Source of the DNA: Candidatus Lernaella stagnicola
GTDB lineage: Bacteria; Lernaellota; Lernaellaia; Lernaellales; Lernaellaceae
Direction: 5' to 3'
Assembly: GCA_030765525.1 (NCBI GenBank)
Contig: JAVCCK010000010.1
Span: 533,375-597,374, forward strand
Length of the DNA: 64,000 nucleotides
A program made the position numbers and the translations under genes. The notes beneath the pieces are model-generated. The model was not told the DNA's origin, did not search any database, and worked only from the letters and a program-made list of their open reading frames with translations. Shown here one piece after another: positions 16,677 to 25,213 of the stretch (position 1 is the first letter of the stretch; each line of letters opens with the position of its first letter).

Positions 16677-18347
16677 TCAGCAGGCGCACCCGCCGTCGTT
16701 GGTTTCGTCGTCATCCCGGGCCGCGGAATCGTCGTCATCATCGTCGTCATCGTCATCATTGTCATCGTTGTCATCGTCGTCGTCGTTGTCATCGTTGTCG
16801 TCGTCATCGTCAGTCGTATCATCATCGCCGGCGGTGTCATCGTTATCGTCGTCATCATTGTCATCATCATCGTCGTCATCGCCGACAGTGTCGTCGTCGA
16901 CAGCGGCCGGTTCGACGGTGAAGGTCTCGCTGTAGTCGGCGGTAATGCCGTCCAAGTCGGTCACGGTGAGCAACACAGTCACTTCGCCGACCTCGTCGTA
17001 GGTGTGTTCCACCGCGGCCCCGTCGCCGGTTTCCCCGTCGCCGAAATCCCATTCGAAGGCAACGATTTCACCGCACGGATCGATGCTGTCGTTGCCGTCA
17101 AACACCACCGGCTCAAGCTGCACGACCGGATCGCTGTCGCGGGTGAAAAAAGCCGTTGGATCGCCGATGCCCGGCTTTCTGATGGTCACTTCGTCCAGCG
17201 TGATGCCCAGCCAATCGATGGCGCGCAGGTGCAATTCGTCGAATTCGATTTCCAGCAGCGCGTAGTGCCAGACGCCGATGCCGTATTCCCAATAGCGGGT
17301 AAAGATATTGAAGATCGGGTTGAACATCGCCCCGGCGCCGCCGGAGACCATGTACAGCGTGCCGTCTTCGTAATTGCCCACGACGTTACCCGCATATAGG
17401 GGCTTGGTGCGTTCGTATGTGTGGTCGTGGCTTTGGAAGGCGACATCGACGTGATAGGCGTCGAACTGGGGCACGAAGTAATCCTGCGGCTCGTCGTTCT
17501 CACCGTGCGTGGTGCCCGAACTGTAGGCGGCTTGGTGAAAGAAGGCGAGCTTCCAAATGGCGTCGGTGGCGGCGAGCTTTTCATCCAACCACGTGGCTTG
17601 TTGTTGGTAGGCCGTCAGGCCGTTTTCCGTCGATAGACCGAACACGTGCAAGGCCCCGTAGCGGAGCTGCCACCAATCGCTGGTGTCGGTCACGTCGTTA
17701 TGCGGCATATGAAAGAGATCGAGATACGGGCTGCCGCCGCGGTGGTCGTGGTTACCCCATACGGTCAGGAAGGGTTGGTTGCCGATGTCGTGCGACTTGT
17801 CGAAAAAATCGTCCCAACCGTCGTCAACGTGGTCGCCCTCGGCAATCATGTCGCCCAGGTGCAGGACGAAATCCGGCTCCTCGTCCGTCGCGCCGTCCAT
17901 CACCGTGCTCCATAGGATGCTGGCGCCGTCGTCGGTTTGCGAGCGGGAATCGCCAAGGACCACGAAACGAATCGGCGCGCATTGATCGACCGCGGCGGGT
18001 GCCGTGATAAACGCGACGTCCGAGAACATGTTGCCGCCGCCGTCGCCGCAAGACACGTGGTACACGGTGCGGGGCGCCAGGCCGTCGATCGTCACTTTGT
18101 GGTGCAAACCGGTGGCGTTGGTGAAGGTGTAGGTGTCACCGACCGCTTGACTCCCGTAACCGGAAGTTTCGCCGTAATTGCAGACGCTGTCGACAATCGA
18201 CCAGTCGGTACGCCACGACAGCACCAGGCTCGTGTCCGCTTCCCCTTCCCAGGAAAGGCGGATCTGATCCGGTGCGGCGCCCGCGGCCCAAGCGACGGCC
18301 GGAACAACCAAACAAAGAGCGACAATCAGGTACACGCGACGAGCCAT
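16677..18347 (-). CDS. Secreted metallophosphatase with PKD domain and Asp-rich, Cys-terminated tail
   Basis: 556 residues from ATG 18347, supported by GAGGAGGAAT just upstream. A signal peptide is followed by a fibronectin-III-like purple-acid-phosphatase domain (SLVLSWRTDWS). The calcineurin-type phosphatase motifs are VVLGDSRSQTDD, LHLGDMIAEGD, WGNHDHRGG and FQSHDHTYER. A PKD domain follows (YDEVGEVTVLLTV; FEWDFGDGETGD). The last ~65 residues are an Asp/Asn tract that ends with DGGCAC. There is no N-terminal lipobox. The terminal C-x-C matches the secreted protein at 38950-40392, which ends DGCGC, so the tail may be a surface-sorting signal. Likely a cell-surface phosphoesterase; substrate unknown. 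Confidence 0.85.
   Translation of the reverse strand: MARRVYLIVALCLVVPAVAWAAGAAPDQIRLSWEGEADTSLVLSWRTDWSIVDSVCNYGETSGYGSQAVGDTYTFTNATGLHHKVTIDGLAPRTVYHVSCGDGGGNMFSDVAFITAPAAVDQCAPIRFVVLGDSRSQTDDGASILWSTVMDGATDEEPDFVLHLGDMIAEGDHVDDGWDDFFDKSHDIGNQPFLTVWGNHDHRGGSPYLDLFHMPHNDVTDTSDWWQLRYGALHVFGLSTENGLTAYQQQATWLDEKLAATDAIWKLAFFHQAAYSSGTTHGENDEPQDYFVPQFDAYHVDVAFQSHDHTYERTKPLYAGNVVGNYEDGTLYMVSGGAGAMFNPIFNIFTRYWEYGIGVWHYALLEIEFDELHLRAIDWLGITLDEVTIRKPGIGDPTAFFTRDSDPVVQLEPVVFDGNDSIDPCGEIVAFEWDFGDGETGDGAAVEHTYDEVGEVTVLLTVTDLDGITADYSETFTVEPAAVDDDTVGDDDDDDDNDDDDNDDTAGDDDTTDDDDDNDDNDDDDDNDDNDDDDDDDDDDSAARDDDETNDGGCAC
16729..16899. repeat. Triplet repeat coding for the C-terminal Asp/Asn tract
   Basis: Dense GTC/ATC/GTT triplets on the + strand encode the acidic tail at the C-terminus of the metallophosphatase. 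They are similar in composition to the tracts that follow lipoprotein cysteines elsewhere in the window, but here they sit at the other end of the protein. Confidence 0.9.
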
Positions 18348-18503
18348 GACATTCCTCCTCGGCGCCTTAAGCGGCGCGCCCAAAAGCGAAAAAGCATACT
18401 AACATACTATTTTCCAAGGGAAAGAGGCGATAACACCCGCGTAATGAAACGCCCCGGCGCGCTTGGCGGCCGGGGCGGTGATAGTACCGATGGAGAAAAA
18501 GCG

Positions 18504-19745
18504 CTACGACGCCGGGCGCACCTTTACGTCGCGGAACACGCTGCCGACGCCGACGTCATAATTGCCGGGCATGTGCCAGAATCTGTACTCGCCGTCGATG
18601 CGCTGGACGAAGTAGTTAAGCCAGATGTCGGTGTCGAAATCATCCTGCAAGTGACCCCAGCCGGCGAACCACAACTCGTTGGGAGAGACCGCGGTGCCGC
18701 TGCGCAGCAGGAATTCGACGACCTCGTATTCGTAGAGGTCGGCGTAAGCGGTGGGCGCCGGCACGTCGATACCGACCCACTGGCCGTCAATAAGTTCGAA
18801 TTCGTAGATGATGTGTTCGGTGCCCATGTCGCCGTCGTAAGACAGATCAAACAGCGCCACGCCGTGGTCGGGCGAAGAGAAGTCGAAATCCAACACGGAA
18901 ACATCGTCGCCGCCCGCATCGCCGGGGATGGGATCGCTCGTGTAGTCGAAGGTCGCGCCGTCCCAGTGCACCAGGTACACCGGCAAGCCGTCGCCCGTCT
19001 TGCGTAGGATGATCCAGATGTCGTCGTCGCCGAAATATTTGATGTCGTCGATGGTGAGACCGAATTGGGCGTCGTCGGCCAGCGGGTGGTTTTCCAGGCA
19101 AAAGAGCGGTGTCTCGGCCTGCTCGGTCGTGAAGCGGTACACGCATTCGTCGACAAAGGAAAACACGATGCCGTCATACAAGGCGACGAAATCGCCCGCC
19201 GGGGATATCGATCCCAGGTCGACCCAACTGCCCGCGTCGAGCGCAAAGGTATCGACATGAGCGTTGCTCAAGTCAAAGAAATTGAGCGTCGTCAACGTGG
19301 ACGAGTCAAGCAGTTCCGGGAAACCCAGATCGGTGAACGTGCCGCCGGCATAGGTGTAAATCCAACTGCCGCCGGCGGACACCCGATAGAAAACGTGACC
19401 CAGGTTGCCGACCGGGAAGCAAAACGTCATCGGCCCATAGATGTTTTCAAGCAACGACCACTGGCCGCCCTCGAGTACGAGCATCTCATCGCCGCAGGCC
19501 GAGCCGACCAAACGGCCATCGCCTTCATAGATTGGCAGGAAAGAATCGCCGGGCTGACTCGTATCATCGTCGCCGGCGACCGAATCGTCGTCGGCCGATG
19601 TATCGTCGTCGCTTCCCACCACCGGCGGTGTTTCATCCTCCGATACGCGGCTGTTGCTCGTAGCTTCGTCATCGCCGCCGCAAGCCATCGCACCGGCTAA
19701 TAGAAAACAGAAAACTACCAAAAGCGTGAATGTTGCGCGCTTCAC
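18504..19745 (-). CDS. Secreted lipoprotein with Asp/Ser linker, function unknown
   Basis: 413 residues. A signal peptide ends in the atypical lipobox AMAC (Cys22), followed by a short acidic linker with repeated SDDDTS / GDDDTS blocks to about residue 68. The mature part has many short beta-like segments with Gly-Trp-Ser turns (LEGGQWSLLENIYG, SAGGSWIYTYAGG, LDAGSWVDLGSIS, YLVHWDGATFDY). This would suit a beta-propeller. No enzyme motif was recognised. The gene is alone, 155 bases upstream of the metallophosphatase start on the same strand. It ends in PAS and has no terminal cysteine. Confidence 0.75.
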   Translation of the reverse strand: MKRATFTLLVVFCFLLAGAMACGGDDEATSNSRVSEDETPPVVGSDDDTSADDDSVAGDDDTSQPGDSFLPIYEGDGRLVGSACGDEMLVLEGGQWSLLENIYGPMTFCFPVGNLGHVFYRVSAGGSWIYTYAGGTFTDLGFPELLDSSTLTTLNFFDLSNAHVDTFALDAGSWVDLGSISPAGDFVALYDGIVFSFVDECVYRFTTEQAETPLFCLENHPLADDAQFGLTIDDIKYFGDDDIWIILRKTGDGLPVYLVHWDGATFDYTSDPIPGDAGGDDVSVLDFDFSSPDHGVALFDLSYDGDMGTEHIIYEFELIDGQWVGIDVPAPTAYADLYEYEVVEFLLRSGTAVSPNELWFAGWGHLQDDFDTDIWLNYFVQRIDGEYRFWHMPGNYDVGVGSVFRDVKVRPAS

Positions 19746-19991
19746 AGGTTCGCTCCTTTTTTTTGCGCCCCGTGGAGGGCGTTAAAAAACGGTTCACCCT
19801 GGATGTCAATCTATGATGAAATACAGTGTCCTCCGGTACAGAAGCATACACGATTTCTTGTGATAAATCAGGCCCGAATCGATTAGCAACGCTTCTTGAG
19901 ATGCCCGCCGGCGAGGCGATGCTTGACGGAAGCGGACGCGTCTGTTAAGTCGAAGGCGACCCACATCGAAATCGACCCCTGGAGGTGTTTC

Positions 19992-21182
19992 ATGTACGAT
20001 TCCCGCGTGGCCGACCTGGCCAAAGTGTTTGTCGATTACTCGACACGCGTCAAAAAAGGCGACGTGGTCCTCATCCACGCCTTTGGCGCGCCCACCATCC
20101 CCTTCGTGAAGGAAGTGCACAAACGGTGCATTCAAAAGGGCGCCAAGTACGTTGAGATCGAGATGGAATTCGACGACATCCGGCGCGACTTTTTCAACTT
20201 GGGCAGTAAAGAGCAGGTCGGATATTTCCCGCAGCACAAGATGGATTTCATGAAGCACGTCGACGTGTACATCGGCATCCGCGCGCTGGAAAACGACATG
20301 GTGTTGGCCAACGCCAACCACCAAAACATGCGGCTCTGGCAGACGATGATGAAACCGATCCTCGACCGGCGCGTCGAGCATACGCGCTGGTGCATCACAC
20401 GCTGGCCGGTCAATGCCATGGCCCAAAACGCCAAAATGAGCCTGGAAGAGTTCACCGATTTCTTCTTCCGCTGCACGGTCTATGACTACGCCGCGCTGAA
20501 AAAACGGCAGCAGAAACTCGTGCGGCTGATGGTCAAAACCGATCAGGTGCACATCACCGCCAGCGACACTGATCTGCGTTTTTCCATCAAGGGACTGCCG
20601 GCCATCAACTGCGCCGGTGAAATGAATATCCCCGACGGCGAAGTGTTCACCGCGCCGGTGCGCGATTCGGTCGAGGGGCACGTCACTTACAACACGCCGA
20701 GCATCTATATGGGTAAAGAGTTCAACGGCGTGCGGCTCGATTTCGAAAAGGGCCAAATCGTCAGCGCCGATTGCAGCAGCGGCGACCCGAAAAATTTAAA
20801 CGAGATTTTCGACACCGACCCCGGCGCGCGCTACGTCGGCGAATTCGCCATCGGCACCAACACCGGAATCACCCAGCCGATGCGCAACATCCTGTTCGAC
20901 GAGAAAATCTACGGGTCGTTCCACTTCACGCCCGGCATGGCCTACGGCGAATGCAACAACGGCAACCAAAGCGCGATTCACTGGGACTTGGTGAAGATCA
21001 TGACCGGCGACGGGGAAATCCGCTTCGACGGCAAGGTGATCATGAAAGACGGTGTGTTCGTGCACCCGCAACTGCTCGACCTCAACCCTCCGGGCACGAA
21101 ACTGCCGAAAGGGTTCGCGGTCAAAAAGCCGGCAACGAAGGCAAAGAAGGTCGCGAAGAAAACCGCCAAAAAGAAGAAGTAG
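19992..21182 (+). CDS. M29-type aminopeptidase with lysine-rich tail
   Basis: 396 residues from ATG 19992, which has GGAGG seven bases upstream; the frame extends further 5' without protein-like sequence. The body matches the thermophilic metallo-aminopeptidase family M29 (AmpS/AmpT type): KKGDVVLIHAFGAPT; the central MNIPDGEVFTAPVRDSVEG carrying a metal-binding Glu; GARYVGEFAIGTNTG; MAYGECNNGNQSAIHWDLV with the His-x-Asp. Family members cleave N-terminal residues with two divalent metals. The last ~25 residues are a Lys/Ala-rich tail (KPATKAKKVAKKTAKKKK), as in histone H1-like or HU-extension proteins and unusual for a peptidase. A clear terminator follows. Confidence 0.85.
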   Translation: MYDSRVADLAKVFVDYSTRVKKGDVVLIHAFGAPTIPFVKEVHKRCIQKGAKYVEIEMEFDDIRRDFFNLGSKEQVGYFPQHKMDFMKHVDVYIGIRALENDMVLANANHQNMRLWQTMMKPILDRRVEHTRWCITRWPVNAMAQNAKMSLEEFTDFFFRCTVYDYAALKKRQQKLVRLMVKTDQVHITASDTDLRFSIKGLPAINCAGEMNIPDGEVFTAPVRDSVEGHVTYNTPSIYMGKEFNGVRLDFEKGQIVSADCSSGDPKNLNEIFDTDPGARYVGEFAIGTNTGITQPMRNILFDEKIYGSFHFTPGMAYGECNNGNQSAIHWDLVKIMTGDGEIRFDGKVIMKDGVFVHPQLLDLNPPGTKLPKGFAVKKPATKAKKVAKKTAKKKK

Positions 21183-21206
21183 TCAGCCGCGATAAGCGAA
21201 ACATGA

Positions 21207-21231
21207 AACCGGCCTCCGGGCCGGTTTTTTT
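21207..21231 (+). terminator. Rho-independent terminator of the aminopeptidase gene
   Basis: AACCGGCC (21207-21214) pairs with GGCCGGTT (21219-21226) around a four-base loop. The stem runs into seven T residues (21225-21231). The hairpin lies 25 bases after the stop codon. Confidence 0.85.
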
Positions 21232-21258
21232 ATGGGACGACACGCCGCAGTGAGCGGA

Positions 21259-21936
21259 TCAAGCCCACCAAAGAATCACGTCGCGGGTTCGGCCGATGCC
21301 CGCCGCGAGCGCCTCGAGCGAACCGGCGCCCTGGTCGACGATGTCCGGGCAAAAATCGTAAAGGCGTTGCGCGAAGGCCGGCAGGTCTTCCGGCACGCGG
21401 CGCAATACAAAGCCCACGGTGTCCGCGTCGGCCAGATACGGGTCGATGCCGAATTGCTCGTCGATAGCGCGCAGGCGCGCGATGATGTCCTCGGTTGCCA
21501 GCTCGTGGTTCACCGCGTCGGTACGGCCGCGCCGCGCGATGTCGAAGGGGTCTCGGCCCGGCGCGATCACCAGTTCCACCGTCTCGTAACTCTGGTAGTT
21601 GCGGGAAAAAACGGGGTCGGTCAAATAGGCCACGTAACCGGCGGGCAGCGCGACGCGCAGGCGCGCCAGACGTTGCTTGGCCGTGCGCCACGGCACGACG
21701 GCCGAGATGCCGCTTTCGTCTTTTTGCTCCCCGTGGTGATGGGTGAAGTAGGGCCGCGGCGTCAGCGCGGTAGCCAGCCCGAGCAGTTCGGTTACATCGT
21801 CGATGCGCGGCAGCGGCGTGGCGAAGTCGTCGGCTTCGCGGTCTTTGCGCACCAGGCGAAACGCGATCCACAACAACGCGATCGCCACGGCGACCAGAAA
21901 CGCCGTCCACGCGTAGTTCGTAGCGTATGGCGTCAT
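21259..21936 (-). CDS. Membrane-anchored DUF4253 protein
   Basis: 225 residues with one N-terminal membrane segment (AFLVAVAIALLWIAFRLV). The C-terminal half matches what I know of DUF4253: NHELATEDIIARLRAIDEQFG, then VPEDLPAFAQRLYDFCPDIVDQG, ending with DVILWWA, where the family usually ends in WWD. The function of this domain is not established. The start overlaps the stop of the FAH gene by four bases (ATGA), so it is translated as the last gene of the dapA-dapB-FAH operon. Any role in lysine or peptidoglycan metabolism is inference from position only. Confidence 0.75.
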   Translation of the reverse strand: MTPYATNYAWTAFLVAVAIALLWIAFRLVRKDREADDFATPLPRIDDVTELLGLATALTPRPYFTHHHGEQKDESGISAVVPWRTAKQRLARLRVALPAGYVAYLTDPVFSRNYQSYETVELVIAPGRDPFDIARRGRTDAVNHELATEDIIARLRAIDEQFGIDPYLADADTVGFVLRRVPEDLPAFAQRLYDFCPDIVDQGAGSLEALAAGIGRTRDVILWWA

Positions 21937-22715
21937 GATGTCTCTTCCTTTGCGCCGCGCGCCACCACCGGGTTGCGCAGCCGGCCGATGCCTTCAATCA
22001 CGATCTCGACGGTATCGCCCGGCACGATGGCCGATACGCCCGCCGGCGTGCCCGTGGCCACTACATCGCCGGGTACCAGCGTCATGATGTGCGAGACGTA
22101 GGAAAGCAACTCCGGCACCGAATGCAGCATGTTCGAAGTGCGCGATTGTTGTTTGCGTTCTTTGTTGATGTAACCCTCGATCAGCAGGTCCGAAACGTCC
22201 AGGTCCGTCACGATGCACGGACCCAGGGGCGCGAAGGTGTCGTGCGCCTTGCCGCGGGTCCAGGTGCGGTCGTTACGCTGCAGGTCGCGGGCGGTTACGT
22301 CGTTGATGATGGTGTAGCCCAGAATGCCGGCGGCCGCTTCCTCGACGGTCGCGTCGCACAACCGCGCGGCCACTACCACCGCCAGTTCCGATTCGATCTC
22401 CACGCGCCGTGACGCGGCGGGAATTTCGATCGCGTCCTCCGGCCCGATCACCGAAGTCGAGGGTTTGAGAAAGATATCCGGTTGCTCCGGAACTTCGCGG
22501 CCCATTTCCTGCGCATGGTCGCGGTAGTTGAGACCAATGCCGATGATTTTCCCCGGAATGACCGGCGCCAGCAGCCGCACTTTTTGCAGGGGATAGATGT
22601 GGCCGAACACATGGTGACCGGAAAACATATCCGTACCCAGATCGCGGACGTGGTTGCCTTCCAGGCTGCCGACGCGAACGTCTTCACATTGCGTCAAAAA
22701 CCGAACGAGCTTCAT
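21933..22715 (-). CDS. Fumarylacetoacetate hydrolase family protein
   Basis: 260 residues with the FAH fold. IGIGLNYRDHAQEMG starts the domain, then IFLKPSTSVIGPED; the metal ligands are expected in EIESELAVVV; then GYTIINDVTARDLQ and VATGTPAGVSAIVPGD. Members hydrolyse or decarboxylate acylpyruvates and related 2-oxo acids (fumarylpyruvate, acetylpyruvate, oxaloacetate). The N-terminal ~55 residues form the usual small cap. The ATG overlaps the dapB stop by four bases. The exact substrate cannot be assigned; a clean-up role for oxaloacetate or pyruvate-derived side products near DapA is possible. Confidence 0.9.
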   Translation of the reverse strand: MKLVRFLTQCEDVRVGSLEGNHVRDLGTDMFSGHHVFGHIYPLQKVRLLAPVIPGKIIGIGLNYRDHAQEMGREVPEQPDIFLKPSTSVIGPEDAIEIPAASRRVEIESELAVVVAARLCDATVEEAAAGILGYTIINDVTARDLQRNDRTWTRGKAHDTFAPLGPCIVTDLDVSDLLIEGYINKERKQQSRTSNMLHSVPELLSYVSHIMTLVPGDVVATGTPAGVSAIVPGDTVEIVIEGIGRLRNPVVARGAKEETS

Positions 22716-23539
22716 TTCAACCCCAGCACGTCGCCCATGTCGTATAGGCCGGGCGCGCGATCTTGCAACCAGTATGCGGCGCGCACCGCACCACGCACGA
22801 AATTATCGCGGGTCAGCGCCCGGTGCGATAGGGTCAACACTTCGGCATCGGCGAGAAATTGCAGGTCGTGTTCGCCGACCACGCCGCCGCCCCGCACCGC
22901 GTGCAGACCGATACGCCCCCCGGGTCGAACGCCCGTGTGGCCTTCGCGGCCGTGCAGGTAGTATTCCGACGGGTCCTCGTAACCCAACGCCTCGCCGACG
23001 ATTTCCGCCAGCCGCAACGCCGTTCCAGACGGCGCGTCGACTTTGTTGCGGTGGTGAGACTCGACGATCTCGATGTCGCAGTCCTCGCCGATGACTTCCG
23101 CCGCGCGCCGCGCCAGGTGGAACAGCAAATTGACGCCGATGCTCATATTCGGCGCCGCGACAATCGCCGTCTTGTCTGCCGCCGCCTGAACGGCGGCCCG
23201 GTGCTCGCCGCTCAATCCCGTGGTGCCGATCACCAGGGGCAGGGCGAAACGCGCCGCGATGCCCGCATGCGCGGCAGTTGCTTCCGGCGCGGTAAAGTCG
23301 ATGATGACCTGCGCGCTGACCACCGCGTTGCGCAGTTCGCTTTCGAGCATCACGCTGCTGGGTTCGCCGCACACCAGCAACCCGACGTCTTTGGCAATGT
23401 CCGGATGGTCCGGCCGTTCGGTCGCGCCCACCAGCGTCATCCCGTCGGCGTCGTGGATATAGCGCACCAGCGCCCGGCCGATGCGGCCCATGGCGCCGGT
23501 CACGACTACGCGCAGATCGTCTCGCTTAGGTTCTTCCAT
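22712..23539 (-). CDS. dapB: 4-hydroxy-tetrahydrodipicolinate reductase
   Basis: 275 residues from ATG 23539. The nucleotide-binding start is VVTGAMGRIGRALV, then IDFTAPEAT, IGTTGLSGEH, and PNMSIGVNLLFHL. The catalytic ESHHRNKVDAPSGTALR is intact, and HGREGHTGVRPGGRIGLHAVRGG closes the substrate pocket. It reduces the DapA product in the diaminopimelate/lysine pathway. It lies seven bases downstream of dapA and overlaps the FAH gene, in a tight minus-strand operon. The total length is the family norm. Confidence 0.97.
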   Translation of the reverse strand: MEEPKRDDLRVVVTGAMGRIGRALVRYIHDADGMTLVGATERPDHPDIAKDVGLLVCGEPSSVMLESELRNAVVSAQVIIDFTAPEATAAHAGIAARFALPLVIGTTGLSGEHRAAVQAAADKTAIVAAPNMSIGVNLLFHLARRAAEVIGEDCDIEIVESHHRNKVDAPSGTALRLAEIVGEALGYEDPSEYYLHGREGHTGVRPGGRIGLHAVRGGGVVGEHDLQFLADAEVLTLSHRALTRDNFVRGAVRAAYWLQDRAPGLYDMGDVLGLK

Positions 23540-23546
23540 CACGCCC

Positions 23547-24419
23547 TCACAACAACTCGGGGTCGGCCAAAACTTTGCGTATGGCGGCCACGGTCGCGTC
23601 GGTGGCCGAGGTCATCGGCAAGCGAATGTCCGGCTGGTAGTGACCCTGCAAGTGCAGGCCGGCCTTGACGGGAATGGGGTTGGTTTCCACAAAGAGCGCA
23701 CGGAACAACGGCCACAAGCGGTAGTTGAGCCGCCGCGCTTCAATCGCGTCGCCCGCCTGCCAGGCGTCCCACAATGCCACCATCAACGCGGGAGCGAGGT
23801 TGGCCGCCACGCTGACCACGCCGTCGCCGCCCACCGCCAGGTTCGTCAAGAACAGCGCATCGTCGCCCGCCAGCACGTCCAAATCCGGCGCGAGTTGCTT
23901 GATATCCACCGTGGCGCCGATCGTCCCCGAAGCCTCTTTGACGGCCACGATGTTTTCGTGCTGCGCCGCCTCGGCAATCGTTGCGGGAGACGCGTTGACC
24001 GCCGTGCGGCCCGGGATGTTGTAGATCATGACCGGCATGCCGACATCGGCCACGGCGCGAAAATGCGCCACGAGACCGCTCGGCGTCGGCTTGTTGTAGT
24101 AAGGATTGACGACCAGCACGCCGTCCACACTGGCTTCCGCGGCCAGCTTCGCGCTCTGGACGCTCTTGGCCGTGCTGTTGGTGCCGACACCGGCGACGAC
24201 TTTCGCCCGGCCCGCCGCCGCGCTGACGCAGATCTGAAACATGACCCGCTTCTCGTCGTCGCTTAGGTTCGGGCTTTCACCCGTCGTACCCGCCGGCACC
24301 AGCCCGTGCACCCCGGCCGCAACCAATCTTTCTACATGCGCCGTGTACGCGGCTTCGTCGAACTTGGCGCCAGCCTCTTTGAAGGGAGTAGCGGTGGCAA
24401 CATAAACACCTTGAAACAT
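23547..24419 (-). CDS. dapA: 4-hydroxy-tetrahydrodipicolinate synthase
   Basis: 290 residues, a TIM-barrel class I aldolase. GTTGESPNLSDDEK holds the substrate-binding threonines, YYNKPTPSGLVAHF and YNIPGRTAVN the tyrosine/arginine set, and the Schiff-base lysine is in VAVKEASG. It condenses pyruvate with aspartate semialdehyde as the committed step to diaminopimelate and lysine. ATG 24419 has AAAGGACTG a few bases upstream. It is the first gene of a four-gene operon (dapA, dapB, FAH hydrolase, DUF4253). The 176 bases upstream contain no recognisable gene and should hold the promoter. Confidence 0.97.
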   Translation of the reverse strand: MFQGVYVATATPFKEAGAKFDEAAYTAHVERLVAAGVHGLVPAGTTGESPNLSDDEKRVMFQICVSAAAGRAKVVAGVGTNSTAKSVQSAKLAAEASVDGVLVVNPYYNKPTPSGLVAHFRAVADVGMPVMIYNIPGRTAVNASPATIAEAAQHENIVAVKEASGTIGATVDIKQLAPDLDVLAGDDALFLTNLAVGGDGVVSVAANLAPALMVALWDAWQAGDAIEARRLNYRLWPLFRALFVETNPIPVKAGLHLQGHYQPDIRLPMTSATDATVAAIRKVLADPELL

Positions 24420-24595
24420 GCATCAGTCCTTTCATCGGAGGTATCTCGTCTTGATGTTTAACCGTAACACCTTATGTGCTGCAAGGTCGTTCCCCAGGCT
24501 AATGGGAACCGCGAAAGCCAATAGTGTGCCGCGGCGTGATGATTTTACTTGTTTCTGTCGCCGCTTCGCTGAGCGCGCCGGCGGGGGAAGAGCGC

Positions 24596-25213
24596 CTAGC
24601 GTTTGCGCACCCCGTCGGGCGCGGCCGGCGGTTCGGGCAGCGGCGCGGGCGCCGCGCTATCCCAGTTGGTCGTCACCCACTGTTCGCCGCGCCGTTCCCA
24701 ATCTATGCGGCCCTTCCAAACAATAGCGCGTTTGTTTTTGGTGATGCGCAACTTGACGTATACCGCCCCCCGCGACCGGCTCAGCCGCGGATACGATACG
24801 AGGGTCAGCAATTCCATTTTGCTGACTTGCTTCATATTCTCCACGCTGGGCACGCTCGAATCGGCGCGCATGGCGCGGGCCTGCGAGACCTGCCCCTGGT
24901 CGACGGCATTGACGTAGGCGGTCATCGCAACGATGAGGTCCTCGCTGATCGGCAACTCCGGCGCGGCCGGCGTCGGGCTTGATTCCGGTGTCGCGGGCGT
25001 CGGGCCCGGCGAGACTTCGGCGACGACCGGCGTAGGCGTAGCCGGCGGCGGCGCGGCGCGCGGCCTATCGAGTTGGTCGCTGAAGAAAAGGAAATAGGTC
25101 AGCACGGCGCACGTCAGGTAGCCGGACGCGAGCAACAAATCGAACAGGTAGGTCATCAAGCGATTGCGTCGCTCCCCCGGAGACCTGGATTCGAAGATGC
25201 TCTTGCGGCTCAT
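24596..25213 (-). CDS. Single-pass membrane protein with Pro-rich linker
   Basis: 205 residues from ATG 25213. Its start overlaps the stop of the PP2C gene by four bases. Order: a basic cytoplasmic N-terminus (SRKSIFESRSPGERRNR), one membrane segment (LMTYLFDLLLASGYLTCAVLTYFLFF), a Pro/Thr-rich linker with repeated TPTP / SPTPAAP, and a small alpha/beta domain (from about residue 85) ending with KGRIDWERRGEQWVTTNWDS. The fold recalls NTF2/SnoaL-type or DUF4440-like periplasmic domains, but this is weak. Coupling to a PP2C phosphatase suggests a shared signalling role. I do not recognise the family. Confidence 0.7.
   Translation of the reverse strand: MSRKSIFESRSPGERRNRLMTYLFDLLLASGYLTCAVLTYFLFFSDQLDRPRAAPPPATPTPVVAEVSPGPTPATPESSPTPAAPELPISEDLIVAMTAYVNAVDQGQVSQARAMRADSSVPSVENMKQVSKMELLTLVSYPRLSRSRGAVYVKLRITKNKRAIVWKGRIDWERRGEQWVTTNWDSAAPAPLPEPPAAPDGVRKR

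Noticed and set aside
16729..16899. Short regular repeat that might be mistaken for a CRISPR array or microsatellite
   Set aside because: No spacer-repeat structure; the triplets vary synonymously and encode an acidic protein tail.
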